Source: Mycogone perniciosa (lineage: Eukaryota; Ascomycota; Sordariomycetes; Hypocreales; Hypocreaceae). Taken from it: a DNA stretch of 64,000 nt. The notes beneath the pieces are model-generated. The model had not been told where the DNA came from. It searched no databases and was given only the letters and a program-made list of their open reading frames with translations. Position 1 is the first letter of the stretch. Every line of letters starts with the position of its first letter. Location of the stretch: contig JAOALB010000013.1 of NCBI GenBank assembly GCA_025331125.1, positions 62,001-126,000 of the forward strand, read 5' to 3'. This document shows, one piece after another, positions 42,801-55,155 of the stretch. The position numbers were made by a program, and so were the translations under genes.

Positions 42801-45425
42801 CTATGTGCACGGGATGATCTTCGGCACGATCCACCACTCATGATATGCCTTTTCCGGCACCGGAACCTCGGCCCTGATTTTCAGATTACTCGGGTCCTTG
42901 GACTTTTGCAGCGTCTTTTGCACAGTCGATATAGCGATCCCTGTTGCAATACACGACTTCAAGCCGTTCTTGACCGAAGCGGCCCACCGTTCATGCGAGC
43001 CCACCGAAAAGGACTCCTCGGGCGTCATCTTGCTCAGGGCTTCAACCGCCTTCTTGGCGCCTGCCACGGCCCTTTCTCCGTACTCCAGGAGCTCCTCCAC
43101 CGTTGTGTCTGGCTGGAGTGTCCCACCTGTGAATTCTTCAAAAGTCGGTAGAGTGGGGAGACTGATTGACGCGAATGGCTTCATTCGGAGTTCATATCGC
43201 AGCTCATCCGTGCTGTACGGCCTCGGTGGTGCTTTGATCAACTTGAGACGATTGATGACGGTGTATAGACAAGACAGTGCGTCAGATAATTCCCACGTCA
43301 TCGCAGCGTCCAATAGAGATAGCCGCACATAATTCAACGATCGCTTTAGCTGCCTATCAGTGCCTGGGCTTGAGTTTCCAGGTTGTCCGCGTGTCTCTTC
43401 GGCTTTGTGGACAACAAAGGACTTGATCCTTTCTGTGTGGTGGAGTCTAGACTTCGACAGGTAGTTGAGGTACCAGTACATACCAGCAATCTCGTCGGGT
43501 TGGTAGACCTCTAGCTCGAAACCAAGCTGTACGATCTGTTCCATCTGTCGCAACTTGTACAGGTAGGTCCAAGATGATAGAGGCAAGGAGTAGGATTCAA
43601 TCGGCATGTTGCTCATGGGTGGTCGGTACATCATTGGCTGTTCCTTTGCCTTGACTTGAAGAATCTGATCAATCTCTTCGGCATCTATTTGAAGATTCTC
43701 CCAATCTCGGACAAGATGGCAAAGCGTTCTCCGTACACGGCACCGATTCTGGCAGGTCGTTCGTAGGATATCCAAAAATGGCTGTGCGGCCCTCGTCCGA
43801 AATAGCTCCGTCTGTTGAGCCATCACATACCGTGGATCGTGAATCGCCTCAATCTCGTCATTGTCGCGGTCCAGATACGGACTTGCCGGAAGTGAAATTA
43901 TCGAAAAATCGTCATCAAGGAGCTGACGAATGCTCATCGATCCCAAGACCTCCATAGCATCGAACAGGAATGTTTGAAGCAATGTCCGTATGTAAACAAT
44001 AGGCTGTGGTTTCTTACACTGGAACGTTGATACAAATGTCTGTTAAGTCGTCTATTAGCAAGAGAAAAAGCGGGCAAGATGTATCACAACCAACATACCA
44101 AGAGACATTGTGAGTCTGTATACTGAAGAACACCAATCAACTCTAGGCCGTCTTGGAAAATGCTCTTTAAATGGCCAAAAGCATTATCAAATTTGAGGTC
44201 AACGATTGGTCGAGGAGGCATGGTACTAGCCAGCTTCCTCTGCAGTTTAGCGCTGAAGGCCTCATCCACGGGTTTGCCCAGAGAGTGCGTCTTGTTAATC
44301 CTGGGCAAGATTGCAAGGCCCTTTTTCCATGGTTCTCTAGCAAGCTCCGGTTCTTTCATGTGCTTGGGGCATTCGACGGCTGCCAAGAAAATGTGTCTAA
44401 GCTCCAGCCGAGTGACTAAGGCGTCGATCACTTCATCCGCTATTGAACCCCGTTGTGATTGTAGGAGTGCTACGGCATCAAGCAAGACGTCTCTAATGAC
44501 ATTCGTGGGCAGATTGGCCATAAGGGTGCGGTTGTATGTGTTTGTGACAAAGTCCTCCTCCTGTATCATGATATGAGTAAAGCGCATGCTATTCGATAGT
44601 ATCTTGTGACAGCTTACCTCATAGAAGTGCTCAGATTTGATCCTTTCGTTCACGTAGCCACAGCTTTTAAGCATGCCTAGGCAGTATGCTCTTAAAACTT
44701 GTAGCATAGGATGCTCATTTGCACTCTGACTGCCGTTGCGGACAAATGTGGCTTCTTGGATGCTGCGGGGATCTGGCATTGAAAGCGCCTCGACGTAAAC
44801 GCTTGTAAACAAAGTCTGGGAGAGCGGATATCCTAGATGCCAGGATATCTAGGCAAAATGAGAATCCGGATAAATTGGAGTTGGGTTCATCACACTGACC
44901 TCATGGCATAAGAGCTGATCTATGATCCCAAGCACCTCCTCTGGGAGCAGTGGTTTGAAGACATCATACAGTTCCTCGACCTCAGCGCCTGGCTTTGCGC
45001 ATCCACTGTCCATCTTGGGGTCCATGATCTGTCCCGCGATTAGCCTTGCAGCCCAAGCAAAGCGCATCTGATACAAACCTCAAGGGCAGAGACCGACTCA
45101 AAGAGCGTAAAGTGGCCATCCTTTACGATCTCGCCAAGGTCCAAAGCTTTCATATGTCAGTTCAACGAACAAGCATGCAGGGAAACCCCGCCCCTGAGGA
45201 ACACCCTACTTTTCACAGCCTCTGAAAATCTCTCCGTTATGTCGAAAGCGACGATGCCTTCGCTCATGATGTTTGGCGGGGGGGTGTCATGGGGCTCAGA
45301 TCCCTGACCCAGAGATAACCTCGCGATTTCTGTGTCGCCCAAGTCAGAAATTTGTTGAGAAGGGCGGTTAGATATGAGCGCCCTGACATACCATCTGGTA
45401 CCCCGACTCCAAAGTCGGCTGCCAT
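42801..45425 (-). CDS. NatC N-acetyltransferase auxiliary subunit Naa35/Mak10
   Basis: Seven exons: 45425-45392, 45329-45210, 45146-45079, 45028-44900, 44848-44618, 44560-44099 and 44039-42801, giving 760 aa. The signature IMDPKMDSGC (residues 75-84) is split from FTLFESVSALE by an intron and is near-invariant in Naa35/Mak10. AFDITERFSEAVK and LLPEEVLGIIDQLLCHEISW precede the long alpha-solenoid (RAYCLGMLKSCGYVNERIKS, EDFVTNTYNRTL, MYWYLNYLSKSRLHHTERIK). The C-terminus contains RPYSTDELRYELRMKPFASI. Naa35 anchors NatC (with Naa30 and Naa38) to ribosomes for acetylation of Met-Leu/Ile/Phe N-termini. The intron 44561-44617 is 57 nt, in frame and stop-free, so its retention would insert 19 residues. 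ATP15 lies upstream on the same strand. Confidence 0.93.
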
Positions 45426-46019
45426 GGTGAATAAAAGCAGATTCAGGAGAGCGGCATGGAGATTTACTTGAGGGTGATGTTGTGCGCTGTAAAATGGCAG
45501 TTCACGTTGGCTGGTACTTCGTGGTGGCGTATGAGAAGTCTGGATTACTTAGGTAGTACTGTCCACGGGCCGAGACATACCTCCGTGATGAGTACCACAA
45601 CCTTGGCTCTATGTTCTGTGCCGCTGCAAAACTCATAAGACACTCATAGATAAAGACATAGACATAATTCCGATCATGCAAGTTCTACCTGCGGTTGTTT
45701 AAACTTGATGTTGACACTTAGCAGTCACTGCTATCATCCAGGCCTAGGATACGGTGTTAAGCCGTCCCCAACATTCAGTTAATGATATCAATCTTCACTT
45801 TGACGGCAATACGATGCATCTCTGACTCATCCCGCAATCCAAAATTGCTGTAATCTTCCATAACAGACGGATGTATTGTAGCAATCGTTTATTTTACAGT
45901 GGCATCAGTCGCATGCACCAGTCACCCCACCAGCATGGTGGTTCATCCGTCGCCTCTGGCCATCTCTATCAATTCTTCCTCGCGCATCCCATCCGCCTGC
46001 TCTATTTTCTTTTCTCCAT
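45426..46019. other. Naa35 promoter and ATP15 3' region
   Basis: 594 bp holding the Naa35 promoter and the downstream side of the ATP synthase epsilon gene. No gene or repeat is seen. Confidence 0.5.
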
Positions 46020-46420
46020 TTAAGAGGAAGCGTTCGCTGCCATGGCAGCAGCGTTGGCGGCGTTCAGGTCCTTGGCATCGCCAGCCTTGCCGTTCTGTTG
46101 AGGTATTAACCATCGTATCCTCACCCGGAACTGCGGCATGCGCATAAAGACCTACCTGCCACGTAGCGAATCGCAGCTCGGTAACAGCTCGTCGCTCGGC
46201 AACAACTCGCTTCTCCTCCTTCAGGCTTCGACGAACGGTACGGGCCGCGATGGCCAGGTAGCGGTTGTAGCTATTTCATCGCCATGTTAGTTCATATCGA
46301 ATGTCTGTTTGCGCATTTTGCGGCGCGAGGCGGCTTCGGGGATTGTCGGGACATGAATAAAATCAGCGTTGGGGGTCAATTGACGTACGTCAAACCGGCG
46401 GCTTTCCACGCAGCAGTCAT
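46020..46420 (-). CDS. atp15: Mitochondrial F1 ATP synthase epsilon subunit (Atp15)
   Basis: Three short exons, 46420-46389, 46270-46156 and 46094-46020, encode only 73 aa, so no single frame reveals the gene. The protein MTAAWKAAGLTYNRYLAIAA, then ARTVRRSLKEEKRVVAERR, LRFATWQNGKAGD and an Ala/Asn-rich end, matches the eukaryotic epsilon subunit. WKAAGLTYNRYLAIAARTVR is the family hallmark. It sits at the foot of the F1 central stalk with gamma and delta on the matrix side. There is no cleavable presequence, as expected for this subunit. Phases close perfectly at both introns (GTACGT...ATAG, GTAGGT...ACAG). Confidence 0.93.
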
Positions 46421-47976
46421 TTTGTCGTTTGGTATGGTTGGACGGCAGAGGTGGGCGTTGTTGGAGATGCCAATTGAATCTTTGTTCAGAATTGAGCGCT
46501 TGAGCCTTCGTAAGCGCCTGAGGCACAAACGACAATGTCACGTGACAGTTTTATGACTCAGCCAAGGACACTATTTGCTAGGTATCGACAGATTCATTTA
46601 CGAACTTGGATTTACTTGAACGATGTGTTCACAGATAAATATCCTTGTTTATTGAACGGTATGTCGACGATATGTCATGCTTGGTCACACCTCTCCTTTC
46701 ATTGCGACCCATCATCCTCTCGACTTGCCTCGAGACAGCCTCGCCACCATACATGTCGCAGATTTTGACCTTGCTAAATATGTCAATAATGATCTCCTTA
46801 ATCACGAAATCTGGAGATGAAAGGAACGTTTTTCATCCTTCAGAGTAACAGTCTACACATCACCCATTGGCACCATATAGTATAATATTAGGTGATATTC
46901 AATATTCTCGTTCAGCTTCTCTCTCAAAGCGTGTCCTACATATCTTATCCATTTATAAGGGCTCCATCATGCAAGCAGAGTATGCAGATAGTAAATTCGA
47001 CTAGACAAGGGATGATTAAGTCAAGGAACCCACGGTATGATGCAACTGAGCATGCTGAGGGAGTTTACTGTATTGTTCTAAGCAATGTAGACAAGAAATG
47101 ACTCAGCCTTGAGCATGCTGTAATGGCATTTTTCTCTTGTTAGAGGCTTCACACACCGGCCTTACTTCAAAATACTTCTTCAAGTGTTAATATGCTAAAT
47201 AGCCAGAAATAGCTGAAACAGAAAATGCCTATACTAGCGAATTAGGGACTCTGGTCGCGTAATGGCGATATCCATCTACTCATGTGTCTGAAAAGAGTAT
47301 AACAGAGGTTACTACTTTTACTATCAACATTAAGACTTTGTCCCATGCCTCTGCAGTCCATGATTCTTTAGAAATTTGCTGATCGAATGGCCAATACCAC
47401 AAACCTTCTTTATCAGCGCTTGCTATGGCCTTTATCCGCAGAGAATCCCCCAGAGATCGGCACGAATCTCACATCCGAGATAATACATTGGGAGTAGATT
47501 GGAGTTGGCATGATCTAGTGCCAGATTTCGGAGTGCTTTGTCGACGCCGCTTACACCCAACAATTCGTTAATGATCTTCCAGTAGTATGTGAACATCGAA
47601 CAAACCACTTCAGCGGAGCTCGTTAGCTGCGTTGTAGCGTAGGTTGCAAGGGATCGTAGGGTACTCGAGCCCCAAGATCTCACCGACTCTGTTACTCTGT
47701 TGATCAATACTGCAATATTGGACAGGTAATAGAGCAGAATGCCTTTAAAATAAATTAGGATCGATAAGCAATGATGGATCAAACATTATCTCAAGAACAA
47801 GGATGGTTTTCCTGGTGTAAAATCAGATATCATATGCATCTATAAGCAAGGAAATGAGATTATCTATAAACTTCTAAAACCAGCCATACCGGAAAGAAGA
47901 AGAAAACAGCTCTCGGGTATCTCTCATCTCCTCCAACTCCTCTCAACCAGAACACCCCTTATGCCGTGCTCACTCT
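46421..47976. other. 1.6-kb AT-rich gene-free stretch
   Basis: Visibly poorer in G+C than its neighbours, especially 46600-47900. A 116-codon minus-strand frame at 47432-47782 (SSAEVVCSMFTYYWKIINEL, LGVSGVDKALRNLALDHANS) has no recognisable family and no clear splice partners. The region may be old, mutated sequence, but I cannot show a parent element. Confidence 0.4.
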
Positions 47977-48906
47977 CTATGGGCCACCACCCGAGACAGC
48001 GCCCATCATAATAGCAGCCTGATGCATCCTCCTCCTATCCACCTCCTTCTTCAGCATAACCAAACAACTCGCCACCATCAACATTTCCATCTGCTCCACC
48101 TCCCCCTTCGTCCCAAACCACTCTTTCAAATCCATCGTCAATCTGCCTCCATTTCCCGCCGTCGACGTCCTCGACCCTTCCGTCCTGAATTCCGTATTCC
48201 GCACCAACCTCGCCACAAGTCTCCTCCTCTCCTCCTGCTTCCCTCCCGCAAGCGCCACTTTGGTAATCTGCTCCAGCACAAGCAGATTGTCAGCGCCCGC
48301 CTCGCGTCGCTCCTGTTTGCCTGCGTAGCGCCACTGGAAGGTCCCTAGGTGCGTACGGATGACCTGCGCGCGTGTGGTGAAGCCTTTGTTGACAACTTGG
48401 AATTCCTCGTCGTGGCCGGTGAGTTGGATCTTGGGCGGCCGGCCGGGGCCGAAACGGTAGGTTGTGAGGCAGACGGGGTATTCATCCGAGTCCCCCGCGC
48501 GGACGAGCATGCTGTTGCCGGAGGAGCGGGCCGGACGGAGAGATTCATATGCCAAGTCCGTGACAGCCCCGGAGGAGAGGTCTACATTGTAGATGGGGAT
48601 GGGAACCGGTGGAAGGGGGATGGGAAGGGCGATGAGCGGGCAGCCGACAGTTTCGACCTGGAAGGCCTTGGTGCTGTGGAAGGATGGCGAAGAGGAAGAT
48701 GATGAAGCCGAGGTGCCGGCGGCGGTGGGTTGGACAGCGGCTTCGTACGCCGGGAGAGAGACGCCGGAAGCGGAGGATGTGGTGGAGAGGGCACGGAGCT
48801 CAACGTAATCCCCGGCTTCGTATTCGGGAGGAAGTGATGCTGAGCCGAGGGAGGGTCTCCGGTGGAGCAGAGATGACTTTGGAGCCTCAATTTGGGTGGT
48901 GGACAT
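47977..48906 (-). CDS. Uncharacterised 309-aa fungal protein
   Basis: Intronless. The first 100 residues are Ser/Ala/Pro-rich and carry a PPEYEAGDY/LPAYEAA pair of PY-like motifs that could bind WW domains of Rsp5-type ligases. The second part is compact: YPVCLTTYRFGPGRPPKIQL, HDEEFQVVNKGFTTRAQVIR, THLGTFQWRYAGKQERREAG, then NLLVLEQITK, VARLVRNTEFRT and a helical end LMVASCLVMLKKEVDRRR. Alternating strands rich in Arg, Trp and Tyr resemble a beta-barrel domain such as the tubby/LURP-one fold, but this is a guess from pattern only. I know similar unnamed fungal proteins but no function. The start MSTTQIEAPK is the first ATG of the frame. Confidence 0.7.
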   Translation of the reverse strand: MSTTQIEAPKSSLLHRRPSLGSASLPPEYEAGDYVELRALSTTSSASGVSLPAYEAAVQPTAAGTSASSSSSSPSFHSTKAFQVETVGCPLIALPIPLPPVPIPIYNVDLSSGAVTDLAYESLRPARSSGNSMLVRAGDSDEYPVCLTTYRFGPGRPPKIQLTGHDEEFQVVNKGFTTRAQVIRTHLGTFQWRYAGKQERREAGADNLLVLEQITKVALAGGKQEERRRLVARLVRNTEFRTEGSRTSTAGNGGRLTMDLKEWFGTKGEVEQMEMLMVASCLVMLKKEVDRRRMHQAAIMMGAVSGGGP

Positions 48907-49936
48907 TGTGTATAAGGGTATAGTTGTTGACTGTGATGTTGCAGATAGTAGTAGTATACAAGAGAGTCAATGGTATTTAAGGTGTCGTCGATAGTATATG
49001 AATTGCCTAATATCAAACCAAATTCCCCAAACCCCCCTCAAGTTCCACGCCCTCTATATATCCATCACCAACTCGGCTTCAGCTCCCTCACACGGCATCA
49101 TCACCGGACACACCGCGCCATACAAGTCGACACCATGCCGGGAGGCGCTGTGGCTGAGAGCCCGTATCGCTCGGGTTGGGTTCCATCTGCCTACAGGGCT
49201 GTCTCCTCCCGCCTAAAAAATGACAACTTTCATTGCCAGCTTCTAGCGGTGCCCGGCTCCAGGCTCAGGAGACACACGATTGGCCACTTGGTTATCGTAG
49301 CGGGTCTCCACAATCCTTGAGCAGATCCCTATGGAGAATACGATGAATGCGAGATTCGAGACAGCCAATCATAGAGGAATACTGGGGCGGGGCGGGACGC
49401 CGTGGGCTTTTACGGGTTCCCGGCGAAAGCCTAACTTGACAACCCTTGTCTGGAATTGTAATGAGCAACTTGGGAGAGAAGTGGCGGAGGCTGGTGCTAC
49501 TAGTACTCGTACACCATAGCAGTAGTAATATCTTATCCAAACTCGAGGGATACGAGATAATATTATACGATTGATGCGATGTGAGAAGGGGTTTGTTGTT
49601 GTTCGGTAATTCAGATGCTCACATGGACATGTACGCCACTACTACTACCACTCCGTACCTCGTACCCGGCAGGATTTTCCGTATTCCTCGTAGAGTCAAG
49701 GAGTTGGCTTGTTATTTCATTGCTAAAAGACCATTAAACATACATCGTCAATCCGAAGCATCGCCTCAATCTTTCCATCCGCATCACTTCCTCTGTCATT
49801 CATATTCAAATATCGTCGTCTGGTTTGAAAAATTTCAAACAACCACATGGGAAAAGAAGAAAAATGATAATATACACGAAAAATATGTCTGAACGTAGGG
49901 TGTCGCCGATGTTCCCCGAGAGAGAGACTATCATCC
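48907..49936. other. 1.0-kb intergenic region
   Basis: No gene. One CTCCGTACCTCGTAC word occurs near 49652. It carries the promoter of the 309-aa gene and the 3' side of the transcription-factor gene. Confidence 0.5.
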
Positions 49937-51565
49937 CTATCGACGCTTCCCGAAATAGGTAATGTCCCGATCCAGTTGCTCATCCACCCACATCGGCCAT
50001 TGGTTGTACATCTGATGCTCGTAGTCTACGCGTGCGTTGAGATACTTGAGCCACCGAATGAAGCCCGGATCGGTGTGTGTGTCCTGCTGGTCAGGCCGCT
50101 TCTCCCGCACCTCGAACTCCTGCTCGTTGATAAAGGCCATGATTTGTGACAGAGAGATCCAGTGAGAGTGTAACAGAATAACCACTTGGTTGCCGGGGTT
50201 AATGAGTTGCTGGAAAGTGGCATGCGGTAGCATCATCCACCACCCGTATTGCCTCGAGTTTGCTTTGTATGCTGGGCAAACGTGTCAGCTTGATTCATGC
50301 CAATGACTAACGAGAGTTGTGGACAGGGCTCGACTCACCTTCGAACGAATTCGTCAAAAGCTGGGTGGCAATATTCATAAGCTGGTCGTGATACTCAACC
50401 TCCACCTGCTGGACGCACAACGGCCTCAGATTCGAGATGGCATCAATAGCAGCCTCCGCCCACCCCCTTTGAATCAATGGAAGCCCTTCCATGTACGGTG
50501 CGAGAACGCTTTCCTGGTTCGACTCAAACAAGTTGTTGAAGAGAGGCTTGATGCTCTTGAACATCATCTGCATCCCCACGATGACGATACCGCGGATAAA
50601 TGTCATGTACTCAGCCAAGCCATCGTCCAGGCTGACGGACTGAAATGTCAGGGCAAAGCAAGTGGCCACCAAAGCATTGGCCTCCTCGTACGAGGTCTCT
50701 GACCTCGCCGCCTCGGATAGTCGCTTCTTGATGGCCTTGATGGCCTTGATGCGGTGGTTCATTGCTGCCGACACAAGACTGTTGTCAGTATGCATGAGCT
50801 CGGAGGCCGCATAACCCAAAATGGCATGCATGAGAAACTCGTGCTAGAGGGTGTTAGTGACTTGCAGCTGGTGACACAGATCGCAGGATGTTTCGACATA
50901 CGTTGTGCGCTATGCAAGGAATCTCGTGGGTCCATATCTCCTCCTGCTTCAATGGCTGATGGGGGTAACACTGGGTCAAAAAGTACTGGAAGCAGCGCAT
51001 GTCCTGTAAACTAAACAGCGGGATCTGGTGGTGCGGCTATCCTAGAGTCAGTTTCCTGAAACGATGGCCATGGAGGGCTGTCGTCGGATTACCTGGTGCG
51101 TGATGGAAGGCATGGAGGGGTATTCGCACTTCAACCCCGTCTTTACACAGTGGCCACAGGCAGGACGGGTCTCCTGGCACTAGAATTCAAACTGCGTGAG
51201 CAGGTCTGCGATTTTTCCTCGCGGTCAGGGCATACATCTGCTTCGCTTACCTTGATGCGCCGTCTCTTGCAATTGTAGCATCCTCGGCGACTCTTGGTGT
51301 GGCCCCTCCTCTCCAGCCTCTGTTTCTGCGCGGGTTGCCGACGGGCCATTACATCTGTGCCCACACTCGACAAGCTCCGAGAGTCTGAGCTCGGCGGAGT
51401 TGTCTTGCCTGAAGACTCGGACAAAGGCGCGTGGTGAACATGATGAGTTTGCGCCGCGTCCTGGTGGTGGTAAGGCACCTCCTCCGCCTGCAGGAATGCG
51501 CCGTAGTCGAACTCTGGCGGCTCCGGATAGGAGATAATGCCCGTCGCGAACTGCTGCATGTCCAT
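49937..51565 (-). CDS. Zn2Cys6 transcription factor, Upc2-like layout
   Basis: Exons 51565-51251, 51179-51093, 51036-50902, 50843-50339 and 50271-49937 give 458 aa. The zinc cluster is GHTKSRRGCYNCKRRRIK joined by splicing to CQETRPACGHCVKTGLKCEYP. Its cysteines are 96, 99, 106, 113, 116 and 123, with the correct Cx2Cx6Cx6Cx2Cx6C spacing. An intron falls exactly between Lys105 and Cys106. A Gln/His/Ser/Pro-rich region precedes the cluster. The rest is an all-helical fungal-specific effector region (LFSLQDMRCFQYFLTQCYPH, HEFLMHAILGYAASELMHTD, LVATCFALTFQSVSLDDGLA). The N-terminal cluster with its 'HxKSRRGCxxCKRRRIKC' start and a helical C-terminus resembles the Upc2/sterol-uptake-control group. 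The target pathway cannot be read from the window. Confidence 0.93.
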
Positions 51566-54120
51566 TGTAGTGAATGGTTTGGTTTTTTTCCCCTTAAGGC
51601 TCGCTGGGCTCGTATTGCTCCGCGAGTCTATACGAGCTCGCTGGCTGGAACTAGAAGTGTCCGTATAACTCTCCGTCCTGCTGGAGGCGATTTGAAGCTT
51701 GGGGAAAGAGAGAGGGCTCTACTTCGTAGAGCAGGCAGCTATACTTTGAATGATGCGCCCGACGCTAATAGCAAGCCGTGAATGCACGGAAGTCGCGCCG
51801 TCACGTGGCAGAGATAACAATTGGTGTAATTGAGGATAGGATGCCTGAATGAGAGAGATTCTCCAAACGACTCCACGGAAGGGCCGTAAGAAGTGGCAGT
51901 GAAGCGGACCATCAATACCCCGGCCTTGAGCCGGGGCGTGCTAACAGTGCGGCTGATCCCACCGTGGCGTGTCTTCACCATCGCCCGGCGGCCGTTTTTG
52001 TATTATTGACGGTTCTATTAATGGATGTGCCGTCGGTTGAGTCTGTTCGTATGCGTACAGAGAGTAGTATTGCGGATGACAGACAACATCCAATTTGGGG
52101 CCATAAGATTTTGGTGATACAGTACTTCCTATCATGATCTGCTAAAAACTTGGAACGTTATGGACTTCGCAACAGTGTGTGGCACGACCCCCCAACATCA
52201 TATAGTACGAGTGCTATTGAAGGGGACTTTGCCATTTTGATTTGATTGAAGACGCAATATATTTTTAATCAATTCCATCATTTTCCCTTGATCGATCTAG
52301 ATTCAACTCGTTTATTTACGCAATCACAAATCTCCTTGACTCATCGGAAACATCCATCCCCCCAACCCCCCACTATCCGGTATCATCCGCCACATACTCC
52401 GTACTTAGGTGCTACTACTAAGAAGTAGTACTATGTACTCCATTATCGCATCTCCGGGTAGATACTATTAGACACCATTCCATCAAACGTCAAACAAAGA
52501 CTACGCCCGTGGCGTCCTGCATGAGATTGATTATTGGCTGCTGGTGGATGACGACGCAGCACGGCGTTATTTGATTCTCGATCACGTTGATAGACGCCAC
52601 AACCATTCGCTTATTCTAGATTCTTTCATCTTAGCCTCATCGAATCATCATGCTTGGAACTCCATCAACAATATTACATTAGTAGTAGTCCTACTCCGTA
52701 TTTTCAATCAAGAGTTGGGGGCCCCTTTTAGAAAAACCCGCCGAACAAGGGCCATAGGCTTGGATTCTGACGGAATATACCCTCGGCATTTCAATTAAGC
52801 TTCCCCATGCTCGGTACGGAGTAGTGATGCCTTCTCCTCACCGTCTCGATCCAATACTAGTACTCTACAATATGCAAGTGCAACTATTAAGCTCGCATGT
52901 ACGGAGTACTTTGACTACAGAATTTGGCCCCCGAATCGGGTGTCCCCCATGTCACACTCGGTGCCCGCGGATACGCGATGTCGAAGGAAGGGCGCGAGTC
53001 GGGGGCACCGCTCACGGAGGAGACCCGGTACGGGAAAGCCCCGCTTACCGGCCGCCTCGCCGGCACATATTTGGTAAGCTTCCTTTACTACTCGTACGAC
53101 TTGGTGGGTGTTCCGCCCTCAACTCTGTTTTGGGGCACTGGCGATATTGTAAGAACTTGAAATACTACTATTATTCGTATCCCCCAATGAGTCTTGCGTT
53201 TTTTTTTGCCAGAAATATGGCCAAGCGTGACGTGTGTGGAGAATAAATGCAACCTGGGATTTGTTGACCTGCGAGAACATGTGCAATGTGCCGGAAAGGG
53301 AAGCGCTTGCGTGTACCCATGGCCACCGGTCAAGCAATCAAACAGGCGGCCAGTCTTGGACACCAACGCCTCCATGATGAGGTCAGGGCCATGGCTATGT
53401 CAGTTTTCCACTGTGTGGTGGTGGCTGTGATGGTTCGCGGGTAATAAGAATTATAATATAATAGTATCGTCACTCGATATGGTATCCGCTGTCGAGTTCT
53501 CGACTACGGACAGAGTACCCGTGCACGTTGCCATATTAGATGAATGCGTGAAGCTATTTGCGCGACTTTGTCGTGTCCCCCGACAACGCTGCCATTGCGA
53601 CGGGGCAGGCTAATACATTCAACCACTCTCCTACCCTGCACGCCTCTCATCTAGATGCATCCAGGCCTTTTTGCTTCATTGCATGAGTGAGTGAGCAGGC
53701 ACGGACAGATGTGATGAGTGTCATAAGGATTCAGAGTTGGAATCCTAGCGTGTGTATCCAAATCGCGTCAAGCAAGAAATTAGTACTACTATGTTGATGA
53801 GCAATTATCAATCGCCTTGGCGACACTCAACGAGTACTCGTAGAGAACTGGTGCGCCTGCATTATTTGGCAGGTTGACAGCCATGAGAGTGTAAATTAAC
53901 GGATGGAGTTTACATATTGCAGCCTCAACTGAAACCAACGGGATCATTGGAAACTAATATACTACTACTTAATACTACACATCGTCAACAATTTGGATGG
54001 AGAATGAATGGAGCACTAGCCTCCCCACTGGGTCCTAAGGATTTTAGCCTGGTGATGATAGTGGTATTAACAAACGAGGCAAGTGGGCGACAATAACATA
54101 AGGGCCGCAAGATATCCATC

Positions 54121-54190
54121 AAGTACGTTCGTACATGGCTGCAGCTAATTCTACTCGTACTACTTCGTACTACTTCGTACGGAGTACTTC
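54121..54190. repeat. Tandem and palindromic CTACTTCGTA words
   Basis: ACTCGTACTACTTCGTACTA and CTTCGTACGGAGTACTTC contain two tandem CTACTTCGTA units running into GTACGGAGTAC. Non-coding. Confidence 0.6.
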
Positions 54191-55111
54191 ATAATTACCA
54201 TAGATTAATACTCAATTAACCACGTTTAGGGCAGTTATGTCTTTTGCGGTCCCTGTTTTATTGTCACCCGCTTGCCAGGGTCTTGATATGGCCATGGGCC
54301 TGGGAAATTGGACAATGACCACGGTGTGGTGAGAGGTTAATTAGTACCTACTGCTACTCCGTAGTAGCAGCAGGATTAAAAACGGCTCGGACACATTCTT
54401 GCAAACGAGCATGTTTGCCCGTTTCTTAGGAGCTAGGGGTTAACAGCACTCCTATCATGGACGAGTAGGACATAGCCCGCATATAAGCTTTTTGGCCTCA
54501 ACAGGGATAGAGATGGCGACAGCGAGATGCGCAAGCCTCCGCCTAATATCGTCTGTGCATGGGTGGTGCAACTAGTAGTATTACTAGTACCCGAAAAAAA
54601 CATGCAGCTGCCAAGGCACAATCGGGTTTGCGTCCAGTGCGGCAAGGGGTCAGATCATTGCCAACTGGTTGAGAAGAAAAAGAACTGGGATCTTTTTTGT
54701 TCTTCGTACGAAGTACTCCGTACGACTGCTTCGAAACACAAACACTAGCGCTTTGTTCTGACTCTATGAGGGGCCTTGGATGCTTAATATGTGCGGCTGC
54801 AATGGCCACGTCGAGACGGAGAGATGCAGCTGAACAAATGCAAGCCTTGTTGAGATGATGAAAGAAAAGAAAGCGCCCGCACATGTCCTACCGAACAGAA
54901 TAGACTCTGTTTGTGTGCTATTAGCTGAGCTCCGATTCGTCTGCTTCGTCTGTTGTGCCCAGTGTTCGATTGAGCCCTGGTGGCGATGAAACCAATAGCC
55001 CCGAGGTGACAATCATATAACACTCGTAAGATGGCACGAATTCCGAGCATGCCGCTTGGCCAGGCAGGTACTTGCTAATTTGCACGAATTTATTAGCTGT
55101 GCGAAGCAGCA

Positions 55112-55155
55112 GTACTCGTAGTACTCGTAGTATTATTATTATCATCATCATCATC
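55112..55155. repeat. Compound microsatellite
   Basis: Two GTACTCGTA units are followed by (TAT/ATT)n and then (ATC)n, a run of about 44 bp. It lies in the middle of the gene-free region. Confidence 0.75.

Noticed and set aside
47432..47782. 116-codon minus-strand frame as a gene
   Set aside because: No family, no clear start context and no splice partners; kept only as part of the AT-rich island observation.
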